The notes below the pieces were generated by a model that saw nothing but the letters and a program-made list of their open reading frames with translations, was not told the DNA's origin and did no database searches. Positions 17,470 to 26,874 of a stretch of DNA of 64,000 nucleotides are shown here, one piece after another. The stretch is taken from contig NZ_VHIP01000007.1 of the NCBI RefSeq assembly GCF_006494365.1, positions 1 to 64,000 of the forward strand, read 5' to 3'. Both the position numbers and the translations under genes were made by a program. Within the stretch, counting starts at the first letter, position 1, and each line of letters starts with the position of its first letter. The stretch comes from Aestuariibacter sp. GS-14. GTDB lineage: Bacteria > Pseudomonadota > Gammaproteobacteria > Enterobacterales > Alteromonadaceae.

Positions 17470-18991
17470 CCACCAGTACCGATTTAGCTGGCAAGGTTAA
17501 GTCATTCAGCGAAGCGCTAAACGCAGCAGGTTTCACTACTTCTTTTTGTGAGAATGTGTTCTTTGCTGTTATAGCGTCGTGAGTCAGCAACTCACCGGTA
17601 AGCTTACTAAAGTTACCGTTACTCAAGTTAAGCTCAATACTCGCATCATTCTCTGGATCAAGATTCACCAGCGCTAAATAAACATGGCCATCTGTTCCCA
17701 ATGCCAATGATGCGGTTACCGCAGGTAATTGCTTATCGCCCTGTTGGTATGCACCGCTATCAATCGTAAACGGTATCGCAGTAGCGTTCTGGAACACTTT
17801 GTACATGCCAAATACGTGATAAGTTGGCGTAACCAGCATATCTGCGCCATCGGTGAGTACCATTGCCTGCAGTACGTTAACCATTTGCGCAATGTTAGTC
17901 ATGTGTACGCGATCTGCGTACTGGTTAAACAGGTTAAAGTTAACCGCGGTAACAACGGCGTCGCGTAGGGTATTTTGCTGATATAAAAAGCCGGGCTCTC
18001 TGCCAGGTTCTGGATCATACCAGGTACCCCATTCATCTACATAAAGACCAATTTTGCCTTCCGGATCGTTTTTATCCAGCTTGGCAATGTTGGCTTTCAG
18101 GTAGTCGTTCATCCGATACGTACGTTCCAGCGTGGCAAACCAATCGTCATTATCAAACTCAGTCGCATGGCCTTTTTTCTGCCAGTCGCTGTTGGGCAAG
18201 GTATAAAAGTGGTAACTGATCCCATCCATGTTTTGCTGAATATTTGCACTCAGCACATCTGTCCACTGTGTGTCTTCAGTATGGCCGCCGCTGCCCACCA
18301 GTTTAGGCTTCTTACCAGGAGGTGTTTTGATAAACGTCGCGTACTGTTTATACAAGTCCGTGTAGTATTCCGGGCTCATGTTGCCACCACAACCCCAGCT
18401 TTCGTTGCCAATACCGAAGTAAGCGATGTCCCAGGGTTCTTCGCGACCGTTTTTACGTCGCTCATTGGCCAGTGTGGAGTTTTTATCGGAGGTCATGTAT
18501 TCAACCCACTCCGCCATCTCTTGCACGCTGCCGCTGCCCAGATTGCCGTTTATATATGCATCAGCGCCAAGTAGCTCGATGAAATCAAAGATTTCATGTG
18601 TGCCAACGGCGTTAGTTTCTTCCACGCCGCCCCAGTGCGTATTGACTTTTACCGGGCGTTCGCTCTGTTTACCGATGCCGTCGCGCCAGTGGTATTCGTC
18701 GGCAAAGCAGCCGCCGGGCCAACGCACCAGCGGAACTTTTATTGCTTTTAATGCATTGAGTACATCATTGCGAAACCCCTTGGTGTTGGGAATATCAGAG
18801 TCGGGTCCTACATAAATCCCTTCATAAATACCCCGGCCAAGGTGCTCGGCAAATTGCCCGTAGATGTCTTTGTGTAAAAGCGGGCCTGTTTCTTTAAGGT
18901 TCGCAGTGAGGGTGACGTCGTGTTGTTCCGACACACAGCCGAACGACAAACCAACGCCAAATAACGTGGCTACCAGCAATTTGCTTTTCAT
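17456..18991 (-). CDS. GH51 alpha-L-arabinofuranosidase
   Basis: Retaining alpha-L-arabinofuranosidase of 511 residues that releases terminal arabinofuranose from arabinan or arabinoxylan fragments. The catalytic acid/base Glu197 lies in GIGNESWG, and the nucleophile Glu320 in YVDEWGTWYD. VRWPGGCFADEYHWRDGIG is the typical GH51 substrate loop. An export signal precedes it, with Cys19 in LSFG-C as a possible but atypical lipobox, so the enzyme is periplasmic or membrane-anchored, unlike many cytoplasmic GH51 enzymes. It follows the GH43 gene at 19003-20013 by 11 bases and is the last gene of that two-gene unit. Its stop lies in a tandem repeat. Confidence 0.94.
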   Translation of the reverse strand: MKSKLLVATLFGVGLSFGCVSEQHDVTLTANLKETGPLLHKDIYGQFAEHLGRGIYEGIYVGPDSDIPNTKGFRNDVLNALKAIKVPLVRWPGGCFADEYHWRDGIGKQSERPVKVNTHWGGVEETNAVGTHEIFDFIELLGADAYINGNLGSGSVQEMAEWVEYMTSDKNSTLANERRKNGREEPWDIAYFGIGNESWGCGGNMSPEYYTDLYKQYATFIKTPPGKKPKLVGSGGHTEDTQWTDVLSANIQQNMDGISYHFYTLPNSDWQKKGHATEFDNDDWFATLERTYRMNDYLKANIAKLDKNDPEGKIGLYVDEWGTWYDPEPGREPGFLYQQNTLRDAVVTAVNFNLFNQYADRVHMTNIAQMVNVLQAMVLTDGADMLVTPTYHVFGMYKVFQNATAIPFTIDSGAYQQGDKQLPAVTASLALGTDGHVYLALVNLDPENDASIELNLSNGNFSKLTGELLTHDAITAKNTFSQKEVVKPAAFSASLNDLTLPAKSVLVGRLQ

Positions 18992-19002
18992 AATGTAACT
19001 CC

Positions 19003-20013
19003 TTAAGGCTGAATACCTTCCGTTGTCATGACGACGCGTTTTAGCGTGCCATCTTCGTTGTAATAAAGCGGGTCTATGGCAACTGAACGGCGGAAGCGGC
19101 CACCGCTGGGTTTGCCGTCGATAGGCGGTACTGCACCTGTGTGATAGATGAAGTAATCCTTGCCTTTAAACTCGATGATAGACTGGTGATTGGTTTCTGT
19201 GTTTCCGGCAATTTCGTTCAGGATCCCTTTGTATTCCCATGGGCCATGAATACTCTTGCTCATGGCGTAGCAAATTTTTTCCGGGAATTCACAGGCGTAA
19301 CTTAAATAGTAGTTATCGCCTTTTTTATGCACCCAGGACGCTTCGGTGTAATTGGGTAAATCAAGTGCCTTAATGTCACCGTCAAGCTCAATCATATTGT
19401 CTTTGAGCTTCACGTATTTAGGAACCAAATTACCAAAAAACATATAGGTATCACCATTTTCCTCAATGAAAATAGCGGGGTCGATATCGTCCCAATCGTT
19501 CGGGGTATGCTTGGTCATGTCATCAGTAACCAGTGCTTTTCCAATGGCATCTTTGAACGGGCCAGTAGGTGAATCTGAGGTTGCTACACCAATGGCAAAG
19601 CCGGGCTTGTCGTCTTTGTGGCGAACGGTGGTGTAAAAGTAAAACGTACCGTCCTTTTCAACCATGTGCGCTGCCCAGGCATCGCCTTTCGCCCATGTAA
19701 AGTCGGTGGCTTTCATAATCGGGCCATGTGCTTCCCAGTTCACCATGTCGGTAGAGCTGAAAACCAGCCAGTCGTGCATTTGAAAGAACACATCGTTGTT
19801 AGGCGCTTCATCATGGCCGGTGTACAAGTAAACTGTGTCGTTGTGCACCAGGGCTGCTGGGTCGGCTGTGAATACGTCGGTAAATAGTGGGTTGTTGGCT
19901 GTCTGTGTTAAATAGCCTGGTGATGCTGCAGAAGGTGTTGGTGCTTCGACTGTAGATTCACCCGAGCAGGCTGTTAATGCCACCATAGCGAGTGCTAAGT
20001 TTAAATGTCGCAT
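19003..20013 (-). CDS. GH43 arabinofuranosidase/xylosidase-like lipoprotein
   Basis: A 336-residue lipoprotein: the signal ends LTA-C with Cys16. The single GH43 propeller has the catalytic base Asp51 in FTADPAALV, the pKa-modulating Asp in DDIDPAIF and the acid Glu in NYTEASWVHK. There is no carbohydrate-binding module. Subfamily cannot be fixed by eye; GH43 members with this layout include alpha-L-arabinofuranosidases and beta-xylosidases. Linked to GH51 by an 11-base gap, so both are probably cotranscribed and act on the same imported oligosaccharides. It lies 81 bases downstream of the large arabinanase, from which a UUCG terminator separates it. ATTAT and GGGA precede the start. Confidence 0.88.
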   Translation of the reverse strand: MRHLNLALAMVALTACSGESTVEAPTPSAASPGYLTQTANNPLFTDVFTADPAALVHNDTVYLYTGHDEAPNNDVFFQMHDWLVFSSTDMVNWEAHGPIMKATDFTWAKGDAWAAHMVEKDGTFYFYTTVRHKDDKPGFAIGVATSDSPTGPFKDAIGKALVTDDMTKHTPNDWDDIDPAIFIEENGDTYMFFGNLVPKYVKLKDNMIELDGDIKALDLPNYTEASWVHKKGDNYYLSYACEFPEKICYAMSKSIHGPWEYKGILNEIAGNTETNHQSIIEFKGKDYFIYHTGAVPPIDGKPSGGRFRRSVAIDPLYYNEDGTLKRVVMTTEGIQP

Positions 20014-20050
20014 AATAATCCCTATAAAAATAAAACTGAGAAAACGAAAA

Positions 20051-20072
20051 AACCGGCACCGAAGTGCCGGTT
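20051..20072 (-). terminator. UUCG-loop intrinsic terminator after the arabinanase
   Basis: On the minus strand the stem AACCGGCAC / GTGCCGGTT is closed by an extra-stable C(UUCG)G tetraloop and followed by TTTTCGTTTT. It should end most transcription from the arabinanase gene before the GH43-GH51 pair. Confidence 0.85.
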
Positions 20073-20094
20073 AGGTTATTAGCGTTGTTAGTGT

Positions 20095-23000
20095 TTATTC
20101 TGGTTTCTGTGCATTGTAGATTTGCATCACGTCTGTTGCTGTCAGTGCATCATCGAATACATACACTTCATCCAACTGTCCGTTAAATGCTGCATCCCAG
20201 AAGTTGGCGCCTAGTGAGAAGGACGTCACATTGACCGGAGAGAACACATCCGGGAAGCCAGCGCCGCTGAAACCTTCTTCGCCGTTGATATAGATGGTCA
20301 TCGCACCCTGGTTGTTCACCATAACCATGTGGTACCAGGCGTTAGTTTCCAGTACCTGGTCGGTGAAGGCGTCATACCATGCGGTACCAGACCACACCAT
20401 TGCATTGCTTGCACCATGGTGACCACCCGGAATCATACTGATCCAGCTGTCGGTAGTGGCGTAACCGAAGAACACTGGCGTATACAATGTCAGTGAATCC
20501 GGATTAAACCATACTGAGATTGCATAGGTATTATCTTCAATCAGATTGTCTGGTAACTGAACGCCGTAAGTGCCGTCCATATCCAGTGCTTTACCAGCAA
20601 TGCCGTCGGTGTAAATTGCCGCACCACCTGCCTGTGTCAGTAAGGCGCCTGTAGTTGTTCCTGCATCAAAATTACCAGTCGCATCAGTTAAGTCTTCGTT
20701 GTCGAAGCTGTAATGCACTACTGGATCAGGTAACCCCAGAGCACGTACTGTTGCTTCAAATGGCTTGGTAACAGATGAACCTTCCAGTGTAATCGTTGCG
20801 GTAAGTGTTACTACTGCATCGCTTTCGCCGTTAGCAGGACGTTTTACTACCCCTTTGCTGCTCACTACAGCAGGGTTAGATGACTCCCAGCTTATTGCTG
20901 AAGCATATGGGCCCGATACTGTCATTGGCAAATCAGAAATCACCGCACTGATATCGCCTAAATCGAGTATTTCTTGTGCAGAAGCCAACAATTCCGCGGT
21001 GCTTAAAGGTGTTACGTCCAGATTCTTGATTTCACCTGCAGTTAATGCGGTATCATAGAATTTAACGTCATCAATCATGCCCACAAATGGCAGGTCATAA
21101 GGATTGGTACCCAACGTAAATGTAGCTTCCTGACCGGTGAAGATATCCGGTAAGCCGCCTATTTCAGTTGTTTGTACACCGTCTACAAACACTTTAACAA
21201 TGCCTTTATTTACTGAGAATGCTACGTGTTTCCAGGTATTCAGAGGCATTGGAACGCCAGTAATACCATCAAACCATGGGTTGGCGCCTTTCAGAGCCGA
21301 GTTACTCCACAGCATTATGTTGCCGTCCCAGCTTTGTGGTGCAAGGTTAATCCAACCATTCGCACCTGCATCACCAAATAACGCCGGAGTGAAGATAGTA
21401 GTTTGAGCTGCATTCAGCCACATAGATACAGTGTAGTCGTATGAATCGATAATGCCGTTGGGTAGACGAATACCGTTGGTACCATCAAGAACGGCAGCCT
21501 GACCGTTCTGACCAACAGCATAGCTTACTGTTCCGTCTGTGCTATCCGGGCGAATACCGGTTTCAGTAGCAGCGCTGTAATTACCGATGCTGTCACTCAG
21601 GTTGGTGTCAAAGCTAAAGTGTGCAACACGGTTGTAAGCAACGCGTGCTGGTACCATTACTTCATAGCTCTGTGTTTGCGTTACACCATTAAGCGTAGCG
21701 CTTGCGGTTAGCGTTACAGTTGCATCGTCGTTACCCACATTTGGACGAGTAACAATGCCGGAGTAAACAGCATTTGGCAGTTCTGGTGTACCTTTAACTT
21801 CAATGTAGTCCGGGTGACTTGACGTCCAGGTAATTGCTGCACCATTTGCGCCTACTGCTGGTAAGTCCAGGTTAAACGTGGTTTGTTCCGGGAAGCTGAT
21901 AGCTGCAAGTGTGTTAGTTAGCGCGATGCTTTCATCCGTGGTGGCGGTTTTGCTACCCCACAATGAAGATCCATCCTCACCTACCGCAGTAAACGTGGGT
22001 ACGAACTGACCCATATTGTCGTTGTACTGCCAGGAAGAAACACCTTTATAAGTGCCTAATCCGTCGATGTACAAGCGAACTGTGTTGTCTGCTTCATAAT
22101 ACCATTTACCGCTAAAGTCGCCGCTGATGACGTTGTAGTCTTCCAGTGTCATATAGCTGGAAACCTTGGCTTCACGGGCAATGTCTGTTTCGTGATTAAT
22201 GACTTTAAATGTGCCAATCAGGTCGGTTTCGTCGGCGATATTGTCGCCATCCTGAACCGGAACGTAACGATGTGGCGCAACAACCATCCATCCGTCTTCG
22301 TTTACAAACATCTCGTGAACACGCACGTTATGAATTTCTCCGGTACCCGGGAAGCGTGTATGGAAAATCACAAAATACTGACCAGTTGATTCGTCGAAGT
22401 AAACTGAGTTGTGGCCTGGTGACATATAGCCGTGATCTGAGCCCATTTCGCCAGGATTCACATCGAATAAGTGACCACCCATAATCTTGTTGCCATAGCC
22501 TTCGATGGCTGACCATGCGCCTGCTGCGCCGATCATATCCTGGCCTTTAATGTCTTCAAACGGACCGTTCGGATTACGAGAGCGCGCAATGCGCATGTTG
22601 TATCCATCCGCGTTATTGAAGCCACCAAACGAGGTAAACAGGTAGTAGTAATCAGACTCCGGGCTGTACAGCATATTTGGCCCTTCGATAGCGCTGTAGA
22701 AACCGCCCATCAACTTGGTGCCGTAACCCTGATCAGGTAAAGCTTTACCGGTTTGAGGATCCATTTCCATGATCCATATACCGCCAGAGTATGAGCCGTA
22801 CACCATCCACAAGCGGCCTTCTTTATCAAAGAAAACGTCTGGATCGATAGCGTTTGGATGAATGTTACCGTCATAGTTTTCACCATTGATCCCAGGATTT
22901 TCATCACCTGTGTGACCACTGGTTACAATAAGACCTAAATCCTCATAAGGACCTTCGATGTCATCAGATACGGCAACACCTAAATAAGAACGCGATACAC

Positions 23001-23469
23001 ACTCACCGTTTTCAGGTAAAGCACAGTGGTTGTAATAAAAGTAGTATCGGCCATCAGCTAGTTGAATTACGTCAGAGGCCCAGGACCCTACCCAACCGCC
23101 TACCCAGGCAATACCTTCTGCGACTTCTGATTCGTAGGTATTAAATAACGGGGTATTTGCAGCAGCTGCCGCGTTGTCTGCTGCAGCTGGATTCAACTGC
23201 GTCCAGTTAACCAAGTCGGTGGAACTGGCATATGCCATGTGTGAACCGAAAATGTAGAAAGTACCGTCATTAAGACGAATGACTGAAGGGTCGTGTACAC
23301 CTACTTCAGCAAAAGTCACTTCAGTTGGGAATACAGGGTCGGCTATACTAACAGGTGCCGTGTTATCAGGTGCCTGCACAATACCTTCAACTTTTTGTTG
23401 TGTTCCGTCTCCACACCCACCTAATGCTGCGGATATACTCACGGCTAACAACACTTTGTTCCATTTCAT
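20095..23469 (-). CDS. multidomain GH43 endo-arabinanase lipoprotein with two LamG-like modules
   Basis: An 1124-residue lipoprotein (signal LGG-C, Cys19). The GH43 domain (about 45-405) resembles endo-1,5-alpha-L-arabinanases: base Asp60 in GVHDPSV, Asp209 in AIDPDVFF, acid Glu262 in SAIEGPNM, and the PGHNSVYF blade. A small C-terminal arabinanase-type domain follows (about 415-510). Then come an Ig-like module (about 515-608), a concanavalin/LamG-like module (about 615-820), a second Ig-like module (about 820-905) and a second LamG-like module (about 910-1120). The LamG modules probably hold the enzyme to polymer. It would start arabinan depolymerisation at the cell surface. A GAGG site precedes the ATG. 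The promoter region carries ATGATAATACAATATT and is shared divergently with the TBDR. Confidence 0.92.
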   Translation of the reverse strand: MKWNKVLLAVSISAALGGCGDGTQQKVEGIVQAPDNTAPVSIADPVFPTEVTFAEVGVHDPSVIRLNDGTFYIFGSHMAYASSTDLVNWTQLNPAAADNAAAAANTPLFNTYESEVAEGIAWVGGWVGSWASDVIQLADGRYYFYYNHCALPENGECVSRSYLGVAVSDDIEGPYEDLGLIVTSGHTGDENPGINGENYDGNIHPNAIDPDVFFDKEGRLWMVYGSYSGGIWIMEMDPQTGKALPDQGYGTKLMGGFYSAIEGPNMLYSPESDYYYLFTSFGGFNNADGYNMRIARSRNPNGPFEDIKGQDMIGAAGAWSAIEGYGNKIMGGHLFDVNPGEMGSDHGYMSPGHNSVYFDESTGQYFVIFHTRFPGTGEIHNVRVHEMFVNEDGWMVVAPHRYVPVQDGDNIADETDLIGTFKVINHETDIAREAKVSSYMTLEDYNVISGDFSGKWYYEADNTVRLYIDGLGTYKGVSSWQYNDNMGQFVPTFTAVGEDGSSLWGSKTATTDESIALTNTLAAISFPEQTTFNLDLPAVGANGAAITWTSSHPDYIEVKGTPELPNAVYSGIVTRPNVGNDDATVTLTASATLNGVTQTQSYEVMVPARVAYNRVAHFSFDTNLSDSIGNYSAATETGIRPDSTDGTVSYAVGQNGQAAVLDGTNGIRLPNGIIDSYDYTVSMWLNAAQTTIFTPALFGDAGANGWINLAPQSWDGNIMLWSNSALKGANPWFDGITGVPMPLNTWKHVAFSVNKGIVKVFVDGVQTTEIGGLPDIFTGQEATFTLGTNPYDLPFVGMIDDVKFYDTALTAGEIKNLDVTPLSTAELLASAQEILDLGDISAVISDLPMTVSGPYASAISWESSNPAVVSSKGVVKRPANGESDAVVTLTATITLEGSSVTKPFEATVRALGLPDPVVHYSFDNEDLTDATGNFDAGTTTGALLTQAGGAAIYTDGIAGKALDMDGTYGVQLPDNLIEDNTYAISVWFNPDSLTLYTPVFFGYATTDSWISMIPGGHHGASNAMVWSGTAWYDAFTDQVLETNAWYHMVMVNNQGAMTIYINGEEGFSGAGFPDVFSPVNVTSFSLGANFWDAAFNGQLDEVYVFDDALTATDVMQIYNAQKPE

Positions 23470-23495
23470 GGTTAAACCTCATCAAAGTAATATTG

Positions 23496-23504
23496 TATTA
23501 TCAT
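23496..23504 (-). promoter_or_regulatory. arabinose-type ATGATAATA motif in the arabinanase promoter
   Basis: Read on the minus strand, ATGATAATACAATATT lies 27-42 bases before the arabinanase ATG. TACAAT could be the -10 box. The first nine bases match motifs near araB, the phosphatase gene and the symporter. The remaining bases of 23505-23691 are AT-rich and contain no gene. Confidence 0.45.
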
Positions 23505-23691
23505 TTTAAAGTACCATCTAAGTTGCGCCATGTAAATCTGTTGTTAAATATAATGTGCTGCAAGATATCGTAAAAAAGACTATCTATTTGTTATTTATGA
23601 TTATTTCTTTGTTATAAATTCAGTTTATGTTAACCAATAAGCAATGTTAAGTTGATTTGTTAAGAAATGTTAATAGTTTTAACAGACTTTG

Positions 23692-23720
23692 TTGACACCA
23701 ATTAAATCATACAATAATAT
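23692..23720 (+). promoter_or_regulatory. sigma-70 promoter with embedded operator for the arabinan TBDR
   Basis: TTGACA (23692-23697) and TAATAT (23715-23720) are exactly 17 bases apart. Between them, at 23706-23715, is ATCATACAAT, identical to a 10-mer upstream of araB. A protein bound there would block RNA polymerase, so repression in the absence of arabinose is the simplest model. The 5' leader is about 110 bases. No other gene lies in 23470-23837. Confidence 0.55.
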
Positions 23721-23837
23721 CTACCGATAATTTATAGATCGGTTACGAAAAATAACAATCTTTTTATTTTGCAGATAACGCACTTACTAGGTTACTGCCT
23801 GGAGTATTAAACGCTCCCAGTAATGGAGGTTTACCGT

Positions 23838-26633
23838 ATGTTTAAGAGAACACATTTAGCAACCGCAGTTGTACTGGCACTCAGCAGTACCTTGCTGCAG
23901 GCTCAGGAAGCCGATTCCGCTCAGGACGATGCCACTCAGGATGTGGAAGTTATTGAGGTCTCGGGTATTCGTGCAAGTCTTAATAAGGCAATCAATATTA
24001 AGCGTCAGAATATGCAAATTGTGGACGCTATCGTAGCTGAAGATATCGGTAAATTCCCAGATAACAACGTAGTAGAAGCGCTACAGCGTGTAACAGGTGT
24101 ACAGGTAACTGACCGTGCGTCTGGTGAAGTTAATACCGTATCTATTCGTGGTCTGACTGACGTAACTACAACGGTAAACGGTCGTAATATCTTCACCTCT
24201 ACAGGTCGCTCCATTGCGTTAGCCGATATCCCGGCAGCATTACTGCAAAGTGCAAACGTATATAAAACCCGCTCTGCTTCTCAGTTGGGTAGTGGCCTGG
24301 CGGGTCAAATTGACGTAAAAACGCAACGTCCGTTTGACTTTGAAGACTCTAAAGTTGTGTTGGCTGCTCGTGCCATTGAACAGGAGCAAGCTGATTACTA
24401 CGATCCAAACGTAAGCCTACTGGTAAGTGACCGTTGGGATACTGAATTTGGTGAAATTGGTGCTTTGGTTAACGTAGCTTATGCAAGAACGCGTTTCCGC
24501 GATCAAAGCATTACTGCGGGCGCGATGTTACCTTATTTTACCAAAAACCCACCAGAAGGTTACGATATGCTCACGCGTATCTCTTCTGAATACTGGACAC
24601 CTGGTCTTGAGGAAGGCTTGCCATTTGCTGCTGGTTCAACTCTGGATATTAATGGCGTAGACGCAGAGTACTATTTGTCTCGTGACGCGATCTTCGGTAT
24701 TGATAAATACGGTGATCGCGAACGTCCCGCGGTAAGCGTATCGTTGCAGTGGGCACCAAACGATTGGTCAGAGTACTTATTCGAGGCATTTTATAACGGA
24801 TTCCGCACTGACGACCAAACCACTATGTTTTTTAAAAACGTAGAGCACACCTATTTATTAGATCCTAGCACACCACTGTATTTATATGGTGATACCAATA
24901 TCGTTAAAGCGGGTACAGCCATGGACTCGCAGAATATCGGCAATAACTTTACCAGTGGTGACTACTTTACTGGTAAAACCGACGGCTACTTATATGCACT
25001 AGGTGGTAGTTGGTATTTAACCGATAACATTCAGGTTAAATCAGAACTGATTTATCAGACCAGTGAATACTCAAATATGTTCTTCGCCATGCGTGGCGTA
25101 CCTCAATACCTGACAGGGACGCTGAATTTTGACTTTAACGCAGGCGCCGGTATTCCTTCACTGGAAGTGGTTGATAATCCGAATACCGCAATTGATGAGT
25201 CGGATCTGACCAACCGAGCGCTGTGGCAAACAGACGGCCTGTACGACAATTCTTACCGCGGTGAAGGTGATGCACTGACCTTTAAAGTGGATACTGAGCA
25301 GTTTGTTAACTTAGGCCCAATCGAAAAACTAAAATACGGTTTGCGTTACGACAAGCGCACAGCAGAAGATTACGATTACTTAGGCCCGGGTGGCAATGTA
25401 GCAATGTCTCTGACCGAGTTTGAAGATGGGTTTACTTATATCAACAGCAACTTCTTCGATGGTCGCGCCAACTTCCCAGCAAGCTGGGCTGCGGTAGATG
25501 CGAAGTATATTGCTCAGAATCGTCAGGATATTCGCGCATTACACGGCTATGACGATGTCACTGACCAGATTCCGGGCATTAACTTTGAAATTGAAGAAGT
25601 GTCGAAAGAAGCCTATGTTGAAGCTGATTTCTCAATGGAAGTTGGTGGTAAGAAGTTAGATGGTCAGTTTGGTGTTCGCGTAGAAAAAGCTGATCGGGAG
25701 ATGAGCTTCTACGATGGCGACGTGGTAACAGAAGGTGAAGGCTCCAGTACTTCAGTATTGCCAAGTTTTGTTGTGCGTTACCATCTGGCTGACGACATTA
25801 TTACGCGTTTAGCGTATACCGAAACAGTGCGTCGTCCGGACTTCGCAGCGCTTAACCCAACCATTTCTTATGGTTCAAATCTAACTGGATTGGAACTGAA
25901 AACAGCGGGGCAGGGTAACCCAGACTTAGGCCCTGTGGAATCAACAAACCTGGACGTATCTGTTGAGTGGTACTTCTCACCACAGAGTTCTGTTTACGCT
26001 GCCTGGTTCCAACGCGATATCGAAGGTTTCGTATTTGATTCCAAGCGCAAGGTAACACTGCAAGGACCAGAGGACGAAGAGCCAACGGGTTATGTTATTA
26101 CGCAGCCTGGCAATGCGTCTGACGGTAAGCTGAACGGTTGGGAATTAGGATTGGTTTATTTCCCGGAAAATCTGCCGGATATGCTGGATGGACTGGGTGT
26201 GCAAGCTAGTTATACATTGCTTGATTCAGAACAGGATATCCCAGAGTTTGACGTAGACGAAAACGGTGACATATTCGTATCACGCGTACTGTCTCGCAGC
26301 ATGTTTGCAGTATCTGACAAATCTTACAGTGTGGTTGCTGTGTACGAGAAAGAAGATTTCGACATGCGTTTGTCTTATGTATGGCGTGATGACTTCCTGA
26401 ATAACTACGAAGCGGCGATTTTTGCTAACCCGCTGGGCGTGTATCGTCGCCCAGAGCAGAGTCTGAACTTCCAGATGAGTTATGACGTGAGCGAAAACCT
26501 GATGCTGACGTTTGACGCAACGAACCTGACTGATGAGGTTTATCAGAGTTATTATCAATACCCAACCACTAATAACTTCGGTAGTGCTATTATCAGCAGA
26601 ACCTTCGCACTGGGCTTGCGTTACAGTATGTAA
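23838..26633 (+). CDS. TonB-dependent receptor, probable arabino-oligosaccharide importer
   Basis: Outer-membrane TBDR of about 931 residues, of the large Xanthomonas/Caulobacter-like type seen in polysaccharide loci. The signal peptide ends at LLQAQ. TonB-box-like EVIEVSGIRASL follows, then the plug (about 45-175: DIGKFPDNNVVEALQRVTGVQV, VSIRGL, GSGLAGQIDVKTQRPF) and the barrel, ending in FALGLRYSM. I chose ATG 23838 over 23823 because GGAGG lies eight bases upstream of it. Divergent from the arabinanase, with a shared operator-like motif, so it should import the oligosaccharides that enzyme releases. The substrate is inferred from context. Confidence 0.93.
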   Translation: MFKRTHLATAVVLALSSTLLQAQEADSAQDDATQDVEVIEVSGIRASLNKAINIKRQNMQIVDAIVAEDIGKFPDNNVVEALQRVTGVQVTDRASGEVNTVSIRGLTDVTTTVNGRNIFTSTGRSIALADIPAALLQSANVYKTRSASQLGSGLAGQIDVKTQRPFDFEDSKVVLAARAIEQEQADYYDPNVSLLVSDRWDTEFGEIGALVNVAYARTRFRDQSITAGAMLPYFTKNPPEGYDMLTRISSEYWTPGLEEGLPFAAGSTLDINGVDAEYYLSRDAIFGIDKYGDRERPAVSVSLQWAPNDWSEYLFEAFYNGFRTDDQTTMFFKNVEHTYLLDPSTPLYLYGDTNIVKAGTAMDSQNIGNNFTSGDYFTGKTDGYLYALGGSWYLTDNIQVKSELIYQTSEYSNMFFAMRGVPQYLTGTLNFDFNAGAGIPSLEVVDNPNTAIDESDLTNRALWQTDGLYDNSYRGEGDALTFKVDTEQFVNLGPIEKLKYGLRYDKRTAEDYDYLGPGGNVAMSLTEFEDGFTYINSNFFDGRANFPASWAAVDAKYIAQNRQDIRALHGYDDVTDQIPGINFEIEEVSKEAYVEADFSMEVGGKKLDGQFGVRVEKADREMSFYDGDVVTEGEGSSTSVLPSFVVRYHLADDIITRLAYTETVRRPDFAALNPTISYGSNLTGLELKTAGQGNPDLGPVESTNLDVSVEWYFSPQSSVYAAWFQRDIEGFVFDSKRKVTLQGPEDEEPTGYVITQPGNASDGKLNGWELGLVYFPENLPDMLDGLGVQASYTLLDSEQDIPEFDVDENGDIFVSRVLSRSMFAVSDKSYSVVAVYEKEDFDMRLSYVWRDDFLNNYEAAIFANPLGVYRRPEQSLNFQMSYDVSENLMLTFDATNLTDEVYQSYYQYPTTNNFGSAIISRTFALGLRYSM

Positions 26634-26659
26634 TCTGGTGTGAATAAATCGTGAAAGAC

Positions 26660-26682
26660 AGCCCGGCTTGCCGGGCTTTTTC
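26660..26682 (+). terminator. intrinsic terminator after the TBDR
   Basis: A perfect 8-bp stem, AGCCCGGC / GCCGGGCT, closed by TT (the inner pairs probably open) is followed by TTTTTC. It ends the TBDR transcript before the symporter operon. Confidence 0.85.
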
Positions 26683-26751
26683 TATTTTCACTGGCTTAAA
26701 AATCAGCGGCCGGACGAGTATTTGAGACAAAATACTTGTTATTTTAAAAGT

Positions 26752-26760
26752 ATGATAATA
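26752..26760 (+). promoter_or_regulatory. ATGATAATA motif upstream of the symporter operon
   Basis: TATGATAATAGTATATT lies about 110 bases before the symporter start. It shares ATGATAATA, followed two bases later by ATATT, with the arabinanase promoter. TATGAT (26751-26756) could act as a -10 box, although no good -35 is seen. Confidence 0.4.
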
Positions 26761-26874
26761 GTATATTTGTCATTAACATTTGGTTTGCAAATGTCGTTAA
26801 CACGGGGCTAATGTACAGGCTCGGTATCCATTCATAATTACCTGCTTTGGCAGGTATTCAGTCGGAAGCGCGGT

